Assembly: GCA_951799445.1 (NCBI GenBank)
Contig: OX637288.1
Span: forward strand, 32,529,288-32,593,287
Length of the DNA stretch: 64,000 nt
Reading direction: 5' to 3'
Source of the DNA: Pseudisothecium myosuroides
Lineage: Eukaryota; Streptophyta; Bryopsida; Hypnales; Lembophyllaceae
The notes under the pieces are model-generated. The model had not been told where the DNA came from, did not search any database, and was given only the letters and a program-made list of their open reading frames with translations. Positions 46,523 through 58,248 of this stretch are shown here, piece by piece. Numbering within the stretch: position 1 is the stretch's first letter; each line of letters opens with the position of its first letter. The position numbers and the translations under genes are program-made.

Positions 46523-49400
46523 ATGATGTTGTCTTCTTTCTGTTTGAGGGCAGAGTTTCTACGGTTTTCGAGCTCTCCGTTTTCGGTAGGGAATTTGAGA
46601 GGGTTTAGGGTTGAGCAGAAATCATGTCAATCTCGAGCTCCGGTGGTGAGATGTGAATTTAGGGTTGAGGCACCTGGAGGTGCGCAATTCTCCCGTAGAG
46701 ATGCTCTGGCTGTTGCTCTAGCTGGAGTCAGTGTTTTCTTACCTCAGAATGAACTGAGCCGTGCTGGTGCAATTACGGAGGGGAAGCAAGATAACCTGAG
46801 CGTTGAGCAAGTGAAGGTAACGATTCCACTTCATCAAATTTTGCATCAAATTTTACAACCAATGCCTCGCTCATTTTGCAGCTGATTGTTTTTATGGATT
46901 TTTATAACATTCTTTAGATTTAGAGGTCCACTCAATCTATCAATTGTTTATATGTTCGGTTGCTATCTTGCCATTAATAACGTAGCAAGCAGACTATTGG
47001 AGCTTAATCCTTTAACCCTGGAAGGACTAAGGAGACCACTCTGGATTTTTTAGAACTCCAGAAAGCTCTACTGACTTCATAAGTTGGAATTTTTGTATGA
47101 ATCCTTAGGATCAATGCTAATCATCCTAATCTATATGTGAAGCTTTGTTTTTTTTCATTCCAATAAATACTGCAAAAGTTATAAGTTTTTTTTTGGTATT
47201 TCAATGTCAAACCGCAAGTAAGACATATATTTTCTAAAAATGATTAATTTATTTTATTGGATTGTACAAATTGAGATTTTTAGTAGTGAAAAAATTTTGT
47301 ATCCATGTTGAGCCAAATCCAATGGTCCATGGCACTCCCAATTTGGATCATTAGGGTATTGCTGCAAAATAGTCATGTATTCTACAAATCCAAATCCATG
47401 GTATGGTTTGTTGGAAGGGAATGTGTGTTGTCCTCGTTTTAAAGGATTCGGCCTTAGTTTTGATGAGCCAATCCACCGACATACTTGCTGCCTTTCGCTG
47501 ATCATGCACTAATATTTTGAAACGCTTGCGGTTAATGGCAAGCTTCAGTTCCAGCGGTTTGTTTACAGTGAGTTTCCGATGTTGTCTTTGCAGTCTGTCA
47601 TTGAGAACGACATCAGAAAACGCCAATACTACGTAACAGGAAATTTGACACCCAGTATATACAATGACAACTGCAAGTATGTGGGAGTCTTGCCTCTTGT
47701 CTAATGTTTTGTTCCGTTTTTTTGCAAAAATTGAAGTAGTTTAATCATCGAAGCTTATATGATCATATGCTGGACTTGCAGTGTAAGTCTAGGTTTGAGG
47801 TGAAGTGATGTTTTGGGCTAAGCAACAATTGGGTTGATTTTAGGTTCAAGGATCCGACTACGGTAGTGACTGGAGTTAGCAAGTACGTGGCAGCTGTGAA
47901 GCTGTTGTTTGATCCTGAACTCTCTCAGCAGGAGTTGCTGTCAATTGATGTCACGGGACCACGCACTATCGAAGTGAATTGGCGACTTGGCGGGTACTTT
48001 TGTAATTTTGCATTCGTTGATGATCACTGCTCAAGTTAATTTAGTGAGAGATGCTATAGCTGTTTCATATTGCATTTTTTTATTTGAACAAAATTTATTT
48101 GCAAATGATTTCAGGGCAAAGAAGATACTTACCTTCTTCTCTTTAGGAGCCACTAAACAGATAATAACAAAAATATTTTCTAGTTGAGAAATGCAATGTA
48201 AAACATTTAGTACATCCTGCACTATTTGAAAACTTAAGTACTTCAACACTTATGTTTGTCATACTTTTATAGGATTTGCTTACGCCCTGAAGGACCAAGG
48301 TTTCGTGGCGAAAGTGATCATGTCATGAAAATACATTTCATATGGAGTCGAATTTTATTATCACCTAAATTATTAAAGAACATTGCACATGCTTCTTAAA
48401 AAATAAATAACTTTGGAGAAGAGAAAATTCTATTACGATTTACTCAAAAATTGCTAAAAATCATGAGATCCAATTTGGCCCTTTTAGTCTTTTAGAGGCT
48501 AAGGGTTTCGCCTAGACATGGTTGTAACACTTTACAATCCAACTCAACACTCTAATATGTGATTTGTCTATAATAATCTTGACACACAACAAATACTAGG
48601 CATGAAAGTAGATAGTTAGTTCAATGCATTGTTAAGGTACTTAAGATATTCATGAGAGTCCAATAATCCCTCCAGGCCCTTCCAAGTTCAAGAATGTTAT
48701 GATTGCTTTTGATCCTCAGAAGCTGCATTTGTTATTTCTGCAGGTACTTGAAGCTCCCATGGAAACCACACATTATGCCATATGAAGGTATAATCTCTTC
48801 CACCGATTCCACCTAAAATATTGCGTCTATTGATCCTCACCTTACTCTGAGTAAAATCCAGTTCTATTCAACTCTTTCTGCTGAAATCTGCAGCCTCAAA
48901 TGTGTAGATGGAATCATGCATTACATACTGAAACACTCCACACATTGTCCCTTGCTTTTCACTGTTGAGCCACAGTAGAATACAGGAACTTAATATGAAT
49001 CAATCCCCTAGTATCACTTGAGGCATTCTTTATGAACAGTGCCACTATTGGAGGGACGTTAACCTCGAAATGACAAGCCTATCACCGTGTTAATCAATTA
49101 TGCAATTGATTAGATGAATATAAGCATCCTCATTTCTACAGAAATGCTGAAAGTTGTTCACTGGAATCTCTTTTATTCTTCGCATCTTTACAGGGTTAAG
49201 AAGGCCTTGGAGAATGTTCAGTATGTAACATGCAGAATGCAATTGTTTGTTTATTGAGTATATTGGTTGTTGGTGTTGCAGGATTCACTCGCTATACATT
49301 GGGAGACGATGGCTTGGTTGTATTGCATGATGAGACTTGGAGTATCTCATTACTGACTGCCTTGTTGGAGCTTTTCACTCCATCATGGGGGCCTCACTAG
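46523..49400 (+). CDS. DUF2358 (NTF2-like) protein with thylakoid-lumen-type leader, five exons
   Basis: Exons 46523-46816, 47594-47676, 47844-47993, 48744-48787 and 49282-49400 join in frame to 229 aa. The N terminus is a Ser/Arg-rich plastid transit-like region, followed at about residues 60-75 by a twin-arginine-type signal 'SRRDALAVALAGVSVFL', which suggests import into the thylakoid lumen. The mature part has the DUF2358 pattern: 'IENDIRKRQYYVTGNLTPSIY', 'CKFKDPTTVVTGVSKYVAAVKLLFDP', 'TIEVNWRLGGYLKLPWKPHI', 'GFTRYTLGDDGLVVLHDETWSIS'. Homologues are plant chloroplast proteins of unknown function with an NTF2-like cone fold. Intron 1 contains a repeat (about 47250-47550) related to 54830-55100. 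The last exon was duplicated, inverted, at 23172-23290. Met1 and Met2 are adjacent. Confidence 0.82.
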
Positions 49401-50590
49401 GTAGGCTATTCTCATGCAGAATTACATCATTCACAGGATCGAAATTTGGACAACTTATTGATGATTCAAAGGACCCTCAAGCATGGTTTTTGTTGTGAAT
49501 TTGGCAAGTGAAACATGGACCAAATGTCAGCACAATTGGACACAAATGAACCATAAGACATCAAACTTGAATTAAATCTAAGTGTCATGAAACCCCTTCT
49601 TATTATGGCTCTATGACTCTTAATTTCATCTACATCAAAAGAGAATGGTGCTAATAGGTGCAAAACGAGAATGACAACAGCAAGGACGACATGATGGAAG
49701 AGATTGAACAGACACAAACATCACAACCATAACGGAAGATTCATTGACCAGAGCTACAGAAATCTACAATGCCTGTAGAGTGAGAATCCATACTCTCAAG
49801 AGTAAGAGGTACGTCAACCCTACCACAGAATGGGGTAATATCGAATTTCCTTTCTACATGTTCTAATAAATCTAAGCTCTAACCAAATTTTTTGCTATCA
49901 ATTGCAGAAAAATGAATCCAAATGCTGAAGAAAACTAAGGAATTGAGCAATTCACAAGAGGGCAACTAGAAACGAGGCTGTGGAGAAATTCCTGAAATGT
50001 AACCGGAGTCCATCATACATCACTGTGTAAGAAATTTTTCTGCACTTCAAAAGGAGGTTGTAGACCACTATGAAAGAAAGGACTCATTCAAAGCTCAGAA
50101 GCAAGGCCTTGTACGTAGCCAAGACATGCTTACAGTTCGTAATGTATCCAAGGAACTCAGTCTATGAATGCCGTAAGTTGATGCATTGCCGTTCAAAATG
50201 CAGGTCAAAATAATTAGGAGATGATTGAGAACAACTCCCCAAGGGTTTTGGAATGGGTTTTAGCAGCATCTACCTGGCTTGCATACCACGACAAAATTGG
50301 AAAATAATTGCAAATTCTGCAAACAATTAGCCAGTAAAGTACCAAAATCTCTCTAGTTTATCCATCAAGTTACTCCGCATCCAGTTGAGTAATAACTTAC
50401 AATCCGATTCTAATTGGCAACATTTAATCGCTCTGTTCATCGCAGGAAATACCTCATGGGGCAATATGCTATTTGGTATCGTCTGCATCTAGTATATACA
50501 AAAGGATTCCATGCCAGGGATTTGAACGCTGACACAAGAAATCATTTCCCCACCATTTGCATTCTACTGCAGCACACTAATAAGTGACCT
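49401..50590 (+). repeat. Flanking repeat shared with 22000-23160 (inverted) and 56840-57480
   Basis: 49401-49980 matches the left inverted block only. 49985-50560 occurs three times in the window: here, inverted at about 21985-22560, and at 56845-57430 next to the intact AWPM-19 gene. Markers are 'GTAGCCAAGACATGCTT', 'AACTCAGTCTATGAATGCC', 'CAAAATGCAGGTCA', and 'GAGAACAACTCCCCAAGGG'. Confidence 0.85.
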
Positions 50591-51108
50591 CTACACCGCA
50601 GTTGCAACAGGGGCTCCGTGGTGAGCGTTCGCCACAGCAACTCGAACAGCGACAAGATGATCGTGAATGCTTCCACTGTTTTCTGCTCAACAAAAACGGC
50701 AACAAGAGATTAAAAAGGTCCAAAACTCAAGAACTCTCGAAATGTCAAATTTTTAAACCCTGTCGTACTGCGCTGTTTTCTTCGATTTTACAAAAAACAT
50801 AAATTATGAAACATGATTTTACAAAGAACGCAATGTATCTTGCTGACACATCAGATCATGAATGACATAAAATAGAACCAATGTTGAAGCAGAGGATTGA
50901 TGGATTCTCAGTGCTTAACTTACCAGCCTCTTGCTGCGTCCATATCGGGTGTGAATTAATCTCCTTGCACGCCAGACCCATGGCCAACAGAGTCAGCAAC
51001 CACGCGATCAGAGACGTCGCCGCCGTGGCTGCCAGGCTCTCCGCGCACCACACGCGGACGTGGTGCGCACCCGTGAACACCAAAGCCAGGCCGGTCTCAC
51101 AGGCGATG
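50591..51108 (-). pseudogene. AWPM-19 pseudogene fragment
   Basis: Exon-2-like 50682-50591 matches 57649-57488 but lacks about 70 bp. Exon-1-like sequence from about 51108 to 50923 matches 'VFTGAHHVRVW', 'SLIAWLLTLLAMGLACKEI' and then has a 4-base insertion (TAAT) that breaks the frame. The first half of exon 1 is absent: similarity stops near 51108, where sequence shared with the copy A block begins. It is a dead duplicate of the gene at 57488-58248. Confidence 0.85.
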
Positions 51109-51260
51109 TTTGCCATTACCATTTCACATTACAGGCTTTGTTGGAAGTGTCTAAATAGTTGCAATTACTTTTACATTAATTATAAAATTTCTAACCAATG
51201 GTTATCATTACTTTTACATTGTGATTGGCAGATTGGGGAATAAGCCACCTTTGTTAGAAG

Positions 51261-51270
51261 TATAAATAAA
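51261..51270 (+). promoter_or_regulatory. Probable TATA box of copy B gene
   Basis: TATAAATAAA lies about 138 bp before the ATG at 51408. The equivalent sequence TATAAATAGA is present in copy A at the same relative place, and the surrounding 200 bp are conserved between the two copies. Confidence 0.6.
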
Positions 51271-51407
51271 GGAAGGCCTCCCATTCTTCCCACTCTTATC
51301 TTCTTTGTTGTTGCCTTCCCTTTGACTTTCCAAGCTTTATTCTCCTCAAATTTTTTGGCTTCAACTCCTTGTGGTCATTTCTTTTGCTCTTTTTCCTAAT
51401 TCAAGCC

Positions 51408-51974
51408 ATGGAGCTCGATGCACTCTTGGATCAACAAGGGGGCCTCAACAAGGTGGCCAACACACCAAATGCTTTCCTCAAGCTTCTTGTAAGGGCAATG
51501 TGTTTGGAAAGCAACCGCCACCTCTCCATCCTCTTGGAGGCCATAGTCAAGACTCACAAGAAGTCCATCCTCCACCATGTCTTCATGCCCAAATCAAACA
51601 TCAAGGGCCTCCACGTCCTTGTGAGCATGCTTTGGAAATTCCAATGCAACCATCTCATGACAGCCATCCTCCGCAAGGGCCTCCGTGTCCTCCAACACTT
51701 GATGAAGTATGGAGTCATTGAAGGGAGGAGTCTCTCTCTCTGTACACGCCATTTTTGCATGCACAAGATGTGCAAGCTCCTGTATGATCTCACGAAACAT
51801 GGAGATGATCAAGTGCGGGCATTGGCCTCTACGTTCCAGAACTTGAGGTTTCAGATGCCAAGAGAACCACACTCCACACATGTGAGCATTTGCGAGGAGG
51901 CCAAGAAGAAGGCCGAAAGGAAAAAAATCCAAGCAGAACAAGGCTTGGAAGAAGGCGAAATTCTAGAGGACTAG
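51408..51974 (+). CDS. Small helical-domain protein (LW/TFIIS-N-like), copy B, intact
   Basis: An uninterrupted 188-codon frame beginning 'MELDALLDQQGGLNK'. The sequence is almost entirely helical. Its central part, 'SNIKGLHVLVSMLWKF', 'LRKGLRVLQHL', 'MCKLLYDLTKHGDDQVRALASTFQNLRF', resembles the helical bundle (LW or TFIIS N-terminal-like domain) found in plant SETD2-type and PWWP proteins, where 'LL.LTKH.D..VR..A..F...W' is typical. It ends in a charged coiled 'EEAKKKAERKKIQAEQ' tail. The family assignment is by eye and uncertain. The gene has its own TATA-bearing upstream region and is duplicated, inverted, at 20907-21464. An upstream Met at 51369 is possible, but the match to copy A and the good ATG context favour 51408. 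Confidence 0.6.
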   Translation: MELDALLDQQGGLNKVANTPNAFLKLLVRAMCLESNRHLSILLEAIVKTHKKSILHHVFMPKSNIKGLHVLVSMLWKFQCNHLMTAILRKGLRVLQHLMKYGVIEGRSLSLCTRHFCMHKMCKLLYDLTKHGDDQVRALASTFQNLRFQMPREPHSTHVSICEEAKKKAERKKIQAEQGLEEGEILED

Positions 51975-52083
51975 ACACACTCAGGCTAATTCTTGCATTC
52001 TAAGCTTGGAGTGTAGATCAAGTCACAGAATTATGTACAGTACATTATCTATATAATTAGGAGCTTATAAGCTTGACAGTACA

Positions 52084-52879
52084 GATAAAACAGTGTCTGT
52101 CAGTGCTCTCGCTATTGTGATGCTGGTCTTTATTACCAATCACTCAGACAGACAGCATTCAATTGTGTTATAATTTCTCATTAAAAATTTGGGTAATTTT
52201 GGCCTTTCGGGTAATCTTGCTCATTATATTCTTGAGTTCTTTCGTCCTCTTCAAAACCAGTTCGTACTATATCATTGAGGAAGCAATTAAAATCAATCTT
52301 ACAGCAGCACAGTGGATTTCTCATGAAGCACACAATTTGGAACTCTAACTGGCTCACGTCAGTAGTAAAACCATTTTGGGACTTGAAAGATTGATTTGCG
52401 CAGTATCGACAGTACAGAATGGGCTCATGTTGATTTGGCAAATGCACACCGCCTTGGCCGCTATGACCACTTTGGCTTCAAAGTTTCTCTCTCTGTACGC
52501 TCGCACTTTGCACTCACAACTGTATGTGGTTGAAATTTTTTGTATTTATTTGGTAGAGATGTAATTACATATCTTCTGAAATTATCAAAATTTTAGTTTC
52601 TTTTGGGAGAATTTGAGATTACTGTGAGTTTATTGTGAATTTTTGAAAAAAGTGAAAAAAATCATCTTAAATATAAACTTGCTTTTCAAAATCTGAAAAT
52701 TTCTCTGTAATTACATGCATATTATAAAGTATAACACCATCAATGGTGCAAATCAATTTACCATGCAATTCTAAAATTAGAAAAAAAATTCATTTATTGT
52801 AGGCCCAAAGTTCAAATAGGAATAATATACTCAATTCTAAAAAATTCAAGGATTATTAAATTGGAGTAAAAAATAGACT
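52084..52879. other. AT-rich spacer, no gene seen
   Basis: Short frames at 52163-52447 have no domain. Similarity to the left inverted block ends near 52083. Confidence 0.45.
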
Positions 52880-53523
52880 TAACCCCTAAATGCCCAAGGC
52901 CTGTTTTGAGCTTCTTGAAATTTGCTCTAAATTGAGCAAAACCCCAACATTTTGATAAGTTGTATCAATTTTTTCGGAATTGTAACCGTACAAATTCAAA
53001 CTAGACATGGTAAAGATCACATAGGAAAAGAAAACACAACAATATCACTTATGAATTGAAAGATTATAATGTTTAAACATGAGGGTGTTAAAACTAAGAA
53101 ATTTTTTCAATCCTTTTTTCACATGTCAAATCTAAAAAGTTGGTCACCAAAAAAATATGAGGTTAAAGGGCCTAGTATGCACAACCCCAATCAATTTATG
53201 ATTTTTCAAAATCTATTCTACAATTTTTTTAAATGAACTTTTAAGGTGATTTTTTCTCCAAGATCTAGTGTATTTGAGGTTCATTTCTAAGAGCCCTCAA
53301 CACTACGGAAAGTCAAGATTGCAATGGGTACCCTTGCACAAAATCTTGAGTAGAAAAATCATAATCCATCATTTTTAAAATCAGACTTTTGAAGCTCAAA
53401 CTAGACTTCTAAAAGAATTTTAGAAAAAATATAAACTACTAAAAATATCAACTTGGTTAGGTTTTATTTAACTTCAAAGTATTGCCAACACCAGAATTTG
53501 GTGCCTCGGGCATTTAGGGGTTA
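52880..53523. mobile_element. Second MULE-MITE-like element
   Basis: It starts TAACCCCTAAATG and ends CATTTAGGGGTTA, a perfect 13-bp inverted repeat related to that of the 43090 element. Flanks ATAGACT / ATAGGCT are consistent with a mutated target duplication. Noncoding. Confidence 0.75.
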
Positions 53524-53559
53524 ATAGGCTACACTTCATTAGTTGGATCCAAATTTGAA

Positions 53560-54631
53560 GGGTGATTGCAAGAAACACCTGTACTATTTGTTGCGTTTTG
53601 TCACACCTTAGTTTTTTATTTTTGTTTTGGCTATAACTTTTGTGTTTTAGGTCCAAATGACTCAAAATTTATAGGGAAGCTACTTATAACCATTTTATAC
53701 TTTACCTGATTTTTGAGGATTTTTCAAAAATAATTTACTATTTTTAAGCAACCCCGATAATTTCTCACAATGGCTGATTTAGGGGGGTTTAGCACCATTT
53801 AAGCGCAAAAAAAACAAATTTTGAGCTAGAATTTGGAGAAATTGGTCTCTTAGTAGACTTATAGCTACTATCCAAAGGAATTTTAAAAATACTTATTTTA
53901 ATGTGGTATAGAGGTCCACGAAGAGGACTTCTTTTTACATTTTTTTCAAAGATACAAAACAATATTTCGATGATTTTTTTGGTCAAATCTTATGACCCAA
54001 AAGTCTTCTCAAATAGTCAATTTTTATATATTTCTTACAAATTAAAATGTTAGAAGTGGTATTTTCTTCACTACACTTTTGGACATAGAATTCACATAGA
54101 ATTCTGGTGAAGTAAATACCACTTCTAACATTTTAATTTGTAAAAAATAGGATTTTTTTTTTAAATATATAAAAATTTAATATTTGAGAAGAATTTTTGG
54201 TGATGAAGTTTGACCAAGAAACTCACCATAATATTGTTATATATCTTTGAAAAAAAATGTAAAAAGAAGCTCTTTTTGTGGACTTCTACACTACATTAAA
54301 ATAAGTATTTTTAAAATTCCTTTGGACATTAGCTACAAGTCTACTAAGAAACCAATTTATCCAAATTCCAGTTCAAAATTAGTTTTTTTGGGTTCCAATT
54401 AGTGCTAAAAACCCCTAAATCAGCCATTGCGAGAAATTATCGGGGTTGTTTAAAAATAGTAAATTATTTTTGAAAAATCCTCAAAAATGAGGTAAGTTAT
54501 ATAATAGTTATGAGTAGCTTCCCTATAAATTTCGAGTCATTTGGACCTAAAATACAAAAGTTATGGCCAAAACAAAAATAAAAAACTAAGGTGTGACATA
54601 CCGCATTAAGTAGTGTTTCTTGCAATCACCC
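53560..54631. mobile_element. 1.07-kb near-perfect inverted repeat (foldback element)
   Basis: The left end GGGTGATTGCAAGAAACAC is matched by GTGTTTCTTGCAATCACCC at the right end. The arms are about 510 bp each and remain alignable to the centre near 54090 ('GGTATTTTCTTCAC' against 'GTGAAGTAAATACC'). TGAA flanks both ends and may be a short target duplication. No ORF. A transcript would fold into a long hairpin. Confidence 0.88.
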
Positions 54632-54990
54632 TGAAACAAATCTCTTTTGGGAATAAAATCCAAATAAAGAAAAAGGAGCAAAATTTGCCAAAATATACTA
54701 CACAATGACTGGCATGGACGTGCCATTTCCTTATATCAAAAATATCACAAGGAGGGAAAATCCAATACCATTCCTTGACAATGATTTCAAGCAAATTTTT
54801 TTAATTGGATGAAAAATATTTTTTTCCTATCCTCTAGGCCTCTTTGAATCATCCAAAGGGCAAAAAGAACCTCACCCCTCACGCATTTTTGAGGACCAAA
54901 TTCCATCCTATTGCAAAATCTTGATGAACCAATCCACGGACATTCTTGTGGACATTCTTGTGGACATTCTCTAATCATGCATTAATATGG

Positions 54991-55066
54991 TAGAATCTCT
55001 AATAAGCAAAGGGTCGGGACCAATTTGACACATTACTTTAGAGATTGTTGCTTATTAGAGGTTCTA
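54991..55066. mobile_element. Small hairpin repeat (76 bp)
   Basis: TAGAATCTCTAATAAGCAA at the left and TTGCTTATTAGAGGTTCTA at the right form an inverted repeat with one mismatch around a 38-bp loop. Possibly a very short MITE. Confidence 0.75.
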
Positions 55067-55349
55067 TGTATTTTGAAACTCTTGCAGTGAATGACAACCT
55101 CAAGAAGCACTAATCTTAGAAAAAAACATATTGGTACAACTCTCCATGCCATAGAATAATTATATTCAGTCTGAAATTCAAAGTTGAACAACACCAATCT
55201 GACCTGCAACACTCAAAAATTGCTGTGGAAATTGAGGTGCAATGTTGAAATCCTACTATGGCAAGAGATGAGAGAACTAATTCAACAATAAATACAACCA
55301 TACAAAAGCAGAGAATGACCACATACGATGTAGGAAGGAGAAAGCCTTC

Positions 55350-55665
55350 AAATCAAGATGCTCCATAACTTTCAAATTACTAATCCAAATGGAATTAAGC
55401 AAATCTCTCCATATAATCTAAAATATAATCTATAAGAAACTAATTTTCAAGTTTTTTGTTTTGAACTCTTGAATACTTTGAGATTCATGTCACATCACTC
55501 AATTTGCTCTTCAACACCAATTGGAATAAATATCATATTTTCCAAAAGTTAATTCATTTTCCTATCTTAAAAAAATTTCAAAAAATCATATCAAAAGTTG
55601 AAATCATAGGAATGTGCCCGTACCTTAAGTGTCCCCCGAGGTTATACTTGGAACTTTAGGGGTTA
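55350..55665 (+). repeat. Dispersed repeat, related to 63060-63390
   Basis: Shared landmarks: GCTCCATAACTTTCA, 'ACTAATCCAAATGGAAT', ATAATCTATA/AGAA, ATCATATT(T/C)TCCAAAAG, 'TCATAGGAA(T/C)..GCCC'. It ends in 'CTTTAGGGGTTA', the terminus of the MULE-MITE family. 55,666-56,840 has no gene; 56,449-56,740 contains several TCTCCATTCTCCATT repeats. Confidence 0.7.
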
Positions 55666-56844
55666 GTAATAAATTATTTTATTTCCAGGGCTCAGCCCCC
55701 AGCTTTCCACCATTTGTTCTTAATTAATTTCCAAAATAAACTCCGAGTTTCAAAAAAAAATTGCCTTTGTACCATTAGTCAAGGTTTTTGTTATTCATTG
55801 AGTGTTGAAAGCTTGATTATTTTCTTCCATTAACACCACTCAACTTTACACATTTTCATCTCACTTTGACAATATAGAATTTCAAAATGGTTGTTGTTCC
55901 TAAAATATCCTTCATAAAAAAGAGCCAACATCTTTTGGTTGTAGCCAATTGGCAAAAAATGGCATGCAAAATAAAAACCTTGCTGGTGGGCCTAAACTTC
56001 AAACTATAATAATTTGTAAAGTATATATACACTAAGTCAGCCCTATCCAAAATATAACACCTATATTTGACCAAAAAGGGACACTTTTTCCTAAATATTG
56101 ATTAGACAAGATGTACACAATCTAAAAATGAAAGTCTATAAGAGCTTAGTGTTGGTTTTTAATACACCTAGAGTTAAAGAATATAATTTTGAAAATTCAT
56201 AACTTATTCATACGGTGTCCAAACAATGCATGCTCAATTGCATTGGAGTCCTATTTGAGTTGCCAACAAGGTCTAACAAAAATAACGTATGCTTAATAAT
56301 AGTAACTATGCTCAATGGTAATTAGGGTCAATTGTTGGTATACATACCTTAGGTTTATTTCTTCTGATGTATAGAATCTTTCTACTTGTCCACTAATCTC
56401 AAATTGAATTTTTGCACACAACTTTAAAATCCTTACATTAAGGATTCTTCTCTCCATTCTCCATTTTCAAAGAATGAGGACAACACCTTCTCTCCTTACA
56501 TTACCGGGGGCCCATTCTTTAAAGATTGAGAAGTTTTTTCCTTCTCCTCTTGAGGTGAAGAATGGGCATGAAGAAGAGTTTCTCCATCCTCCATTCTCTC
56601 CATTTGATTGGCTCCACTTCTCTCCATTCTCCATTCTCAAAAGGGATGTCACCTTGTTCATGGAGAAGGGCTCCTATTGACTCCTCTTTTCACTCCATAC
56701 CTCATCATTTTTCATAGAAGTTTCATTCTCAGAGAAGGTGTGACGACCTCTATATTACTGATTGCTTCCACATACTTCTATTGTGTAGTACAGTCTTCTT
56801 TCAAATATTTGTATTAGTGAGAATATAATGTCTAGGAGATGTGC

Positions 56845-57480
56845 GGAGCTGTGGAGAAATCTCTGAAACGAAACAAGAGTCACTGTTTGAAAATTTGCTG
56901 CACTTCTAAAAAAAGGTTGTAGACCGGTGTGAAAGATAATACCTCATTCAAAGCTCATTCGCCAAATACTCATTCAAAGCTCAGTAGCATGGCCTTGTAT
57001 GTAGCCAAGACATGCTTTCAATTGGTAATGTACCCAAGCAACTCAGTCTATGAATGCCATAAGTTGATGCATTGCCGTTCAAAATGCAGGTCAGAATAAT
57101 TAGGAGAATAACTGATTGAGAACAACTCCCCAAGGGTTTTGGAATGGGTTTTAGCAGCATCTACCTGGCTTGCATACGACGACGAAATTGGAAATCAATT
57201 GCAAATTCAGTCAACGACTTATCAGTAATTACCAAAATCTTTCCAATTTATCCAGCCGATTGCTCTCCATTCAGCTGAGCAATAACTTACAATCCGATTC
57301 TAATCGGCAAAACTTAATCGGTCTATTCATCGAAGAAAATACCTCATGGTACAATATGCTGCACAGAACATGCTACCGACTGCATCTCGTATATACAAAA
57401 GGATTCCGGGCCAGGGCTTGAACGTTGACACACGAATTCATCTCACAACCATTTGCATTCTACTGCAGCATACTAATTAA
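56845..57480 (+). repeat. 3' flank of AWPM-19, third copy of the 49985-50560 repeat
   Basis: It matches the 49985-50560 copy closely from 'GAGCTGTGGAGAAAT' through the sequence around 57430, and continues directly into the AWPM-19 stop codon. This is therefore probably the original context of the repeat. Confidence 0.85.
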
Positions 57481-57487
57481 GTGACCT

Positions 57488-58248
57488 CTACACCGCAGTT
57501 GCAACAGGGGCTCCGTGGTGAGGATTCTTCACAGCGTGGTGCCCAGGAGCGTTGCCGTAGCCTTCGTCCGTGACGGAGCCGGCGTGCGTGGCCAACAAGT
57601 AGAGCAACTCGAACAGCGACAAGATGATCATGAACGCTTCCACGGTTTTCTGCTCAACCAAAACCAACAAGAGAATGATTAATTACGTTCAAAATTCAAG
57701 AATTCTCGAAATGCCAAATTCTTAAACCCTGTCGTAATGCGTTGTTTTCATCGATTTTACAAGGGCATAATCCATATACAATTGCACGCTACGTATCTTA
57801 CTGGCACATCAAATCATGAATGACATATAATACAATCAATGCTGAAGCAGAGGATTGAAGGATTCTCAGTGCTTACCAGCCTCTTGCTGCGTCCGTATCG
57901 GGTGTGAATCTCCTTGCACGCCAGACCCATGGCCAACAGAGTCAGCAACCACGCGATCAGAGACGTCGCCGCCGCCGCAGCCAGGCTCTCCGTGCGCCAC
58001 ACGCGGACGTGGTGCGCGCCAGCGAACACCGACGCAAGACCGACCATACACGCGATGAGCACGACGGGGATGAACACGGGTGTTACCACGTTGCCGATGG
58101 GCAGGTCGTCGTTCTGACCCGCGTTGGCGTCCAAGTTGCGGTTCAGGATGGATCCCGCCAGGCACGCCGCAATGAAATACAGGCAGAAGTTGATCACTAT
58201 CAACGGGGCCGTCAACCCCCTTCCAATCCCGAACGCCATCGCTGCCAA
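57488..58248 (-). CDS. AWPM-19-like plasma membrane protein, two exons
   Basis: Exons 58248-57877 and 57649-57488 (GTAAGC donor, GAGCAG acceptor) join in frame to 177 aa. Four hydrophobic segments lie at about residues 12-35, 54-75, 88-110 and 127-147. Family signatures are 'APLIVINFCLYFI', 'ASVFAGAHHVRVWRTESLA', 'SLIAWLLTLLAMGLACKEI' and 'KTVEAFMIILSLFELLYLLATHAG'. AWPM-19 proteins are plant plasma-membrane proteins induced by abscisic acid, cold or drying, and at least one has been linked to ABA import. The C-terminal tail after the last membrane segment ('VTDEGYGNAPGHHAVKN...') is hydrophilic. An alternative start is Met4. The coding part is GC-rich compared with its surroundings. A dead duplicate lies at 50591-51108. 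Confidence 0.9.
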
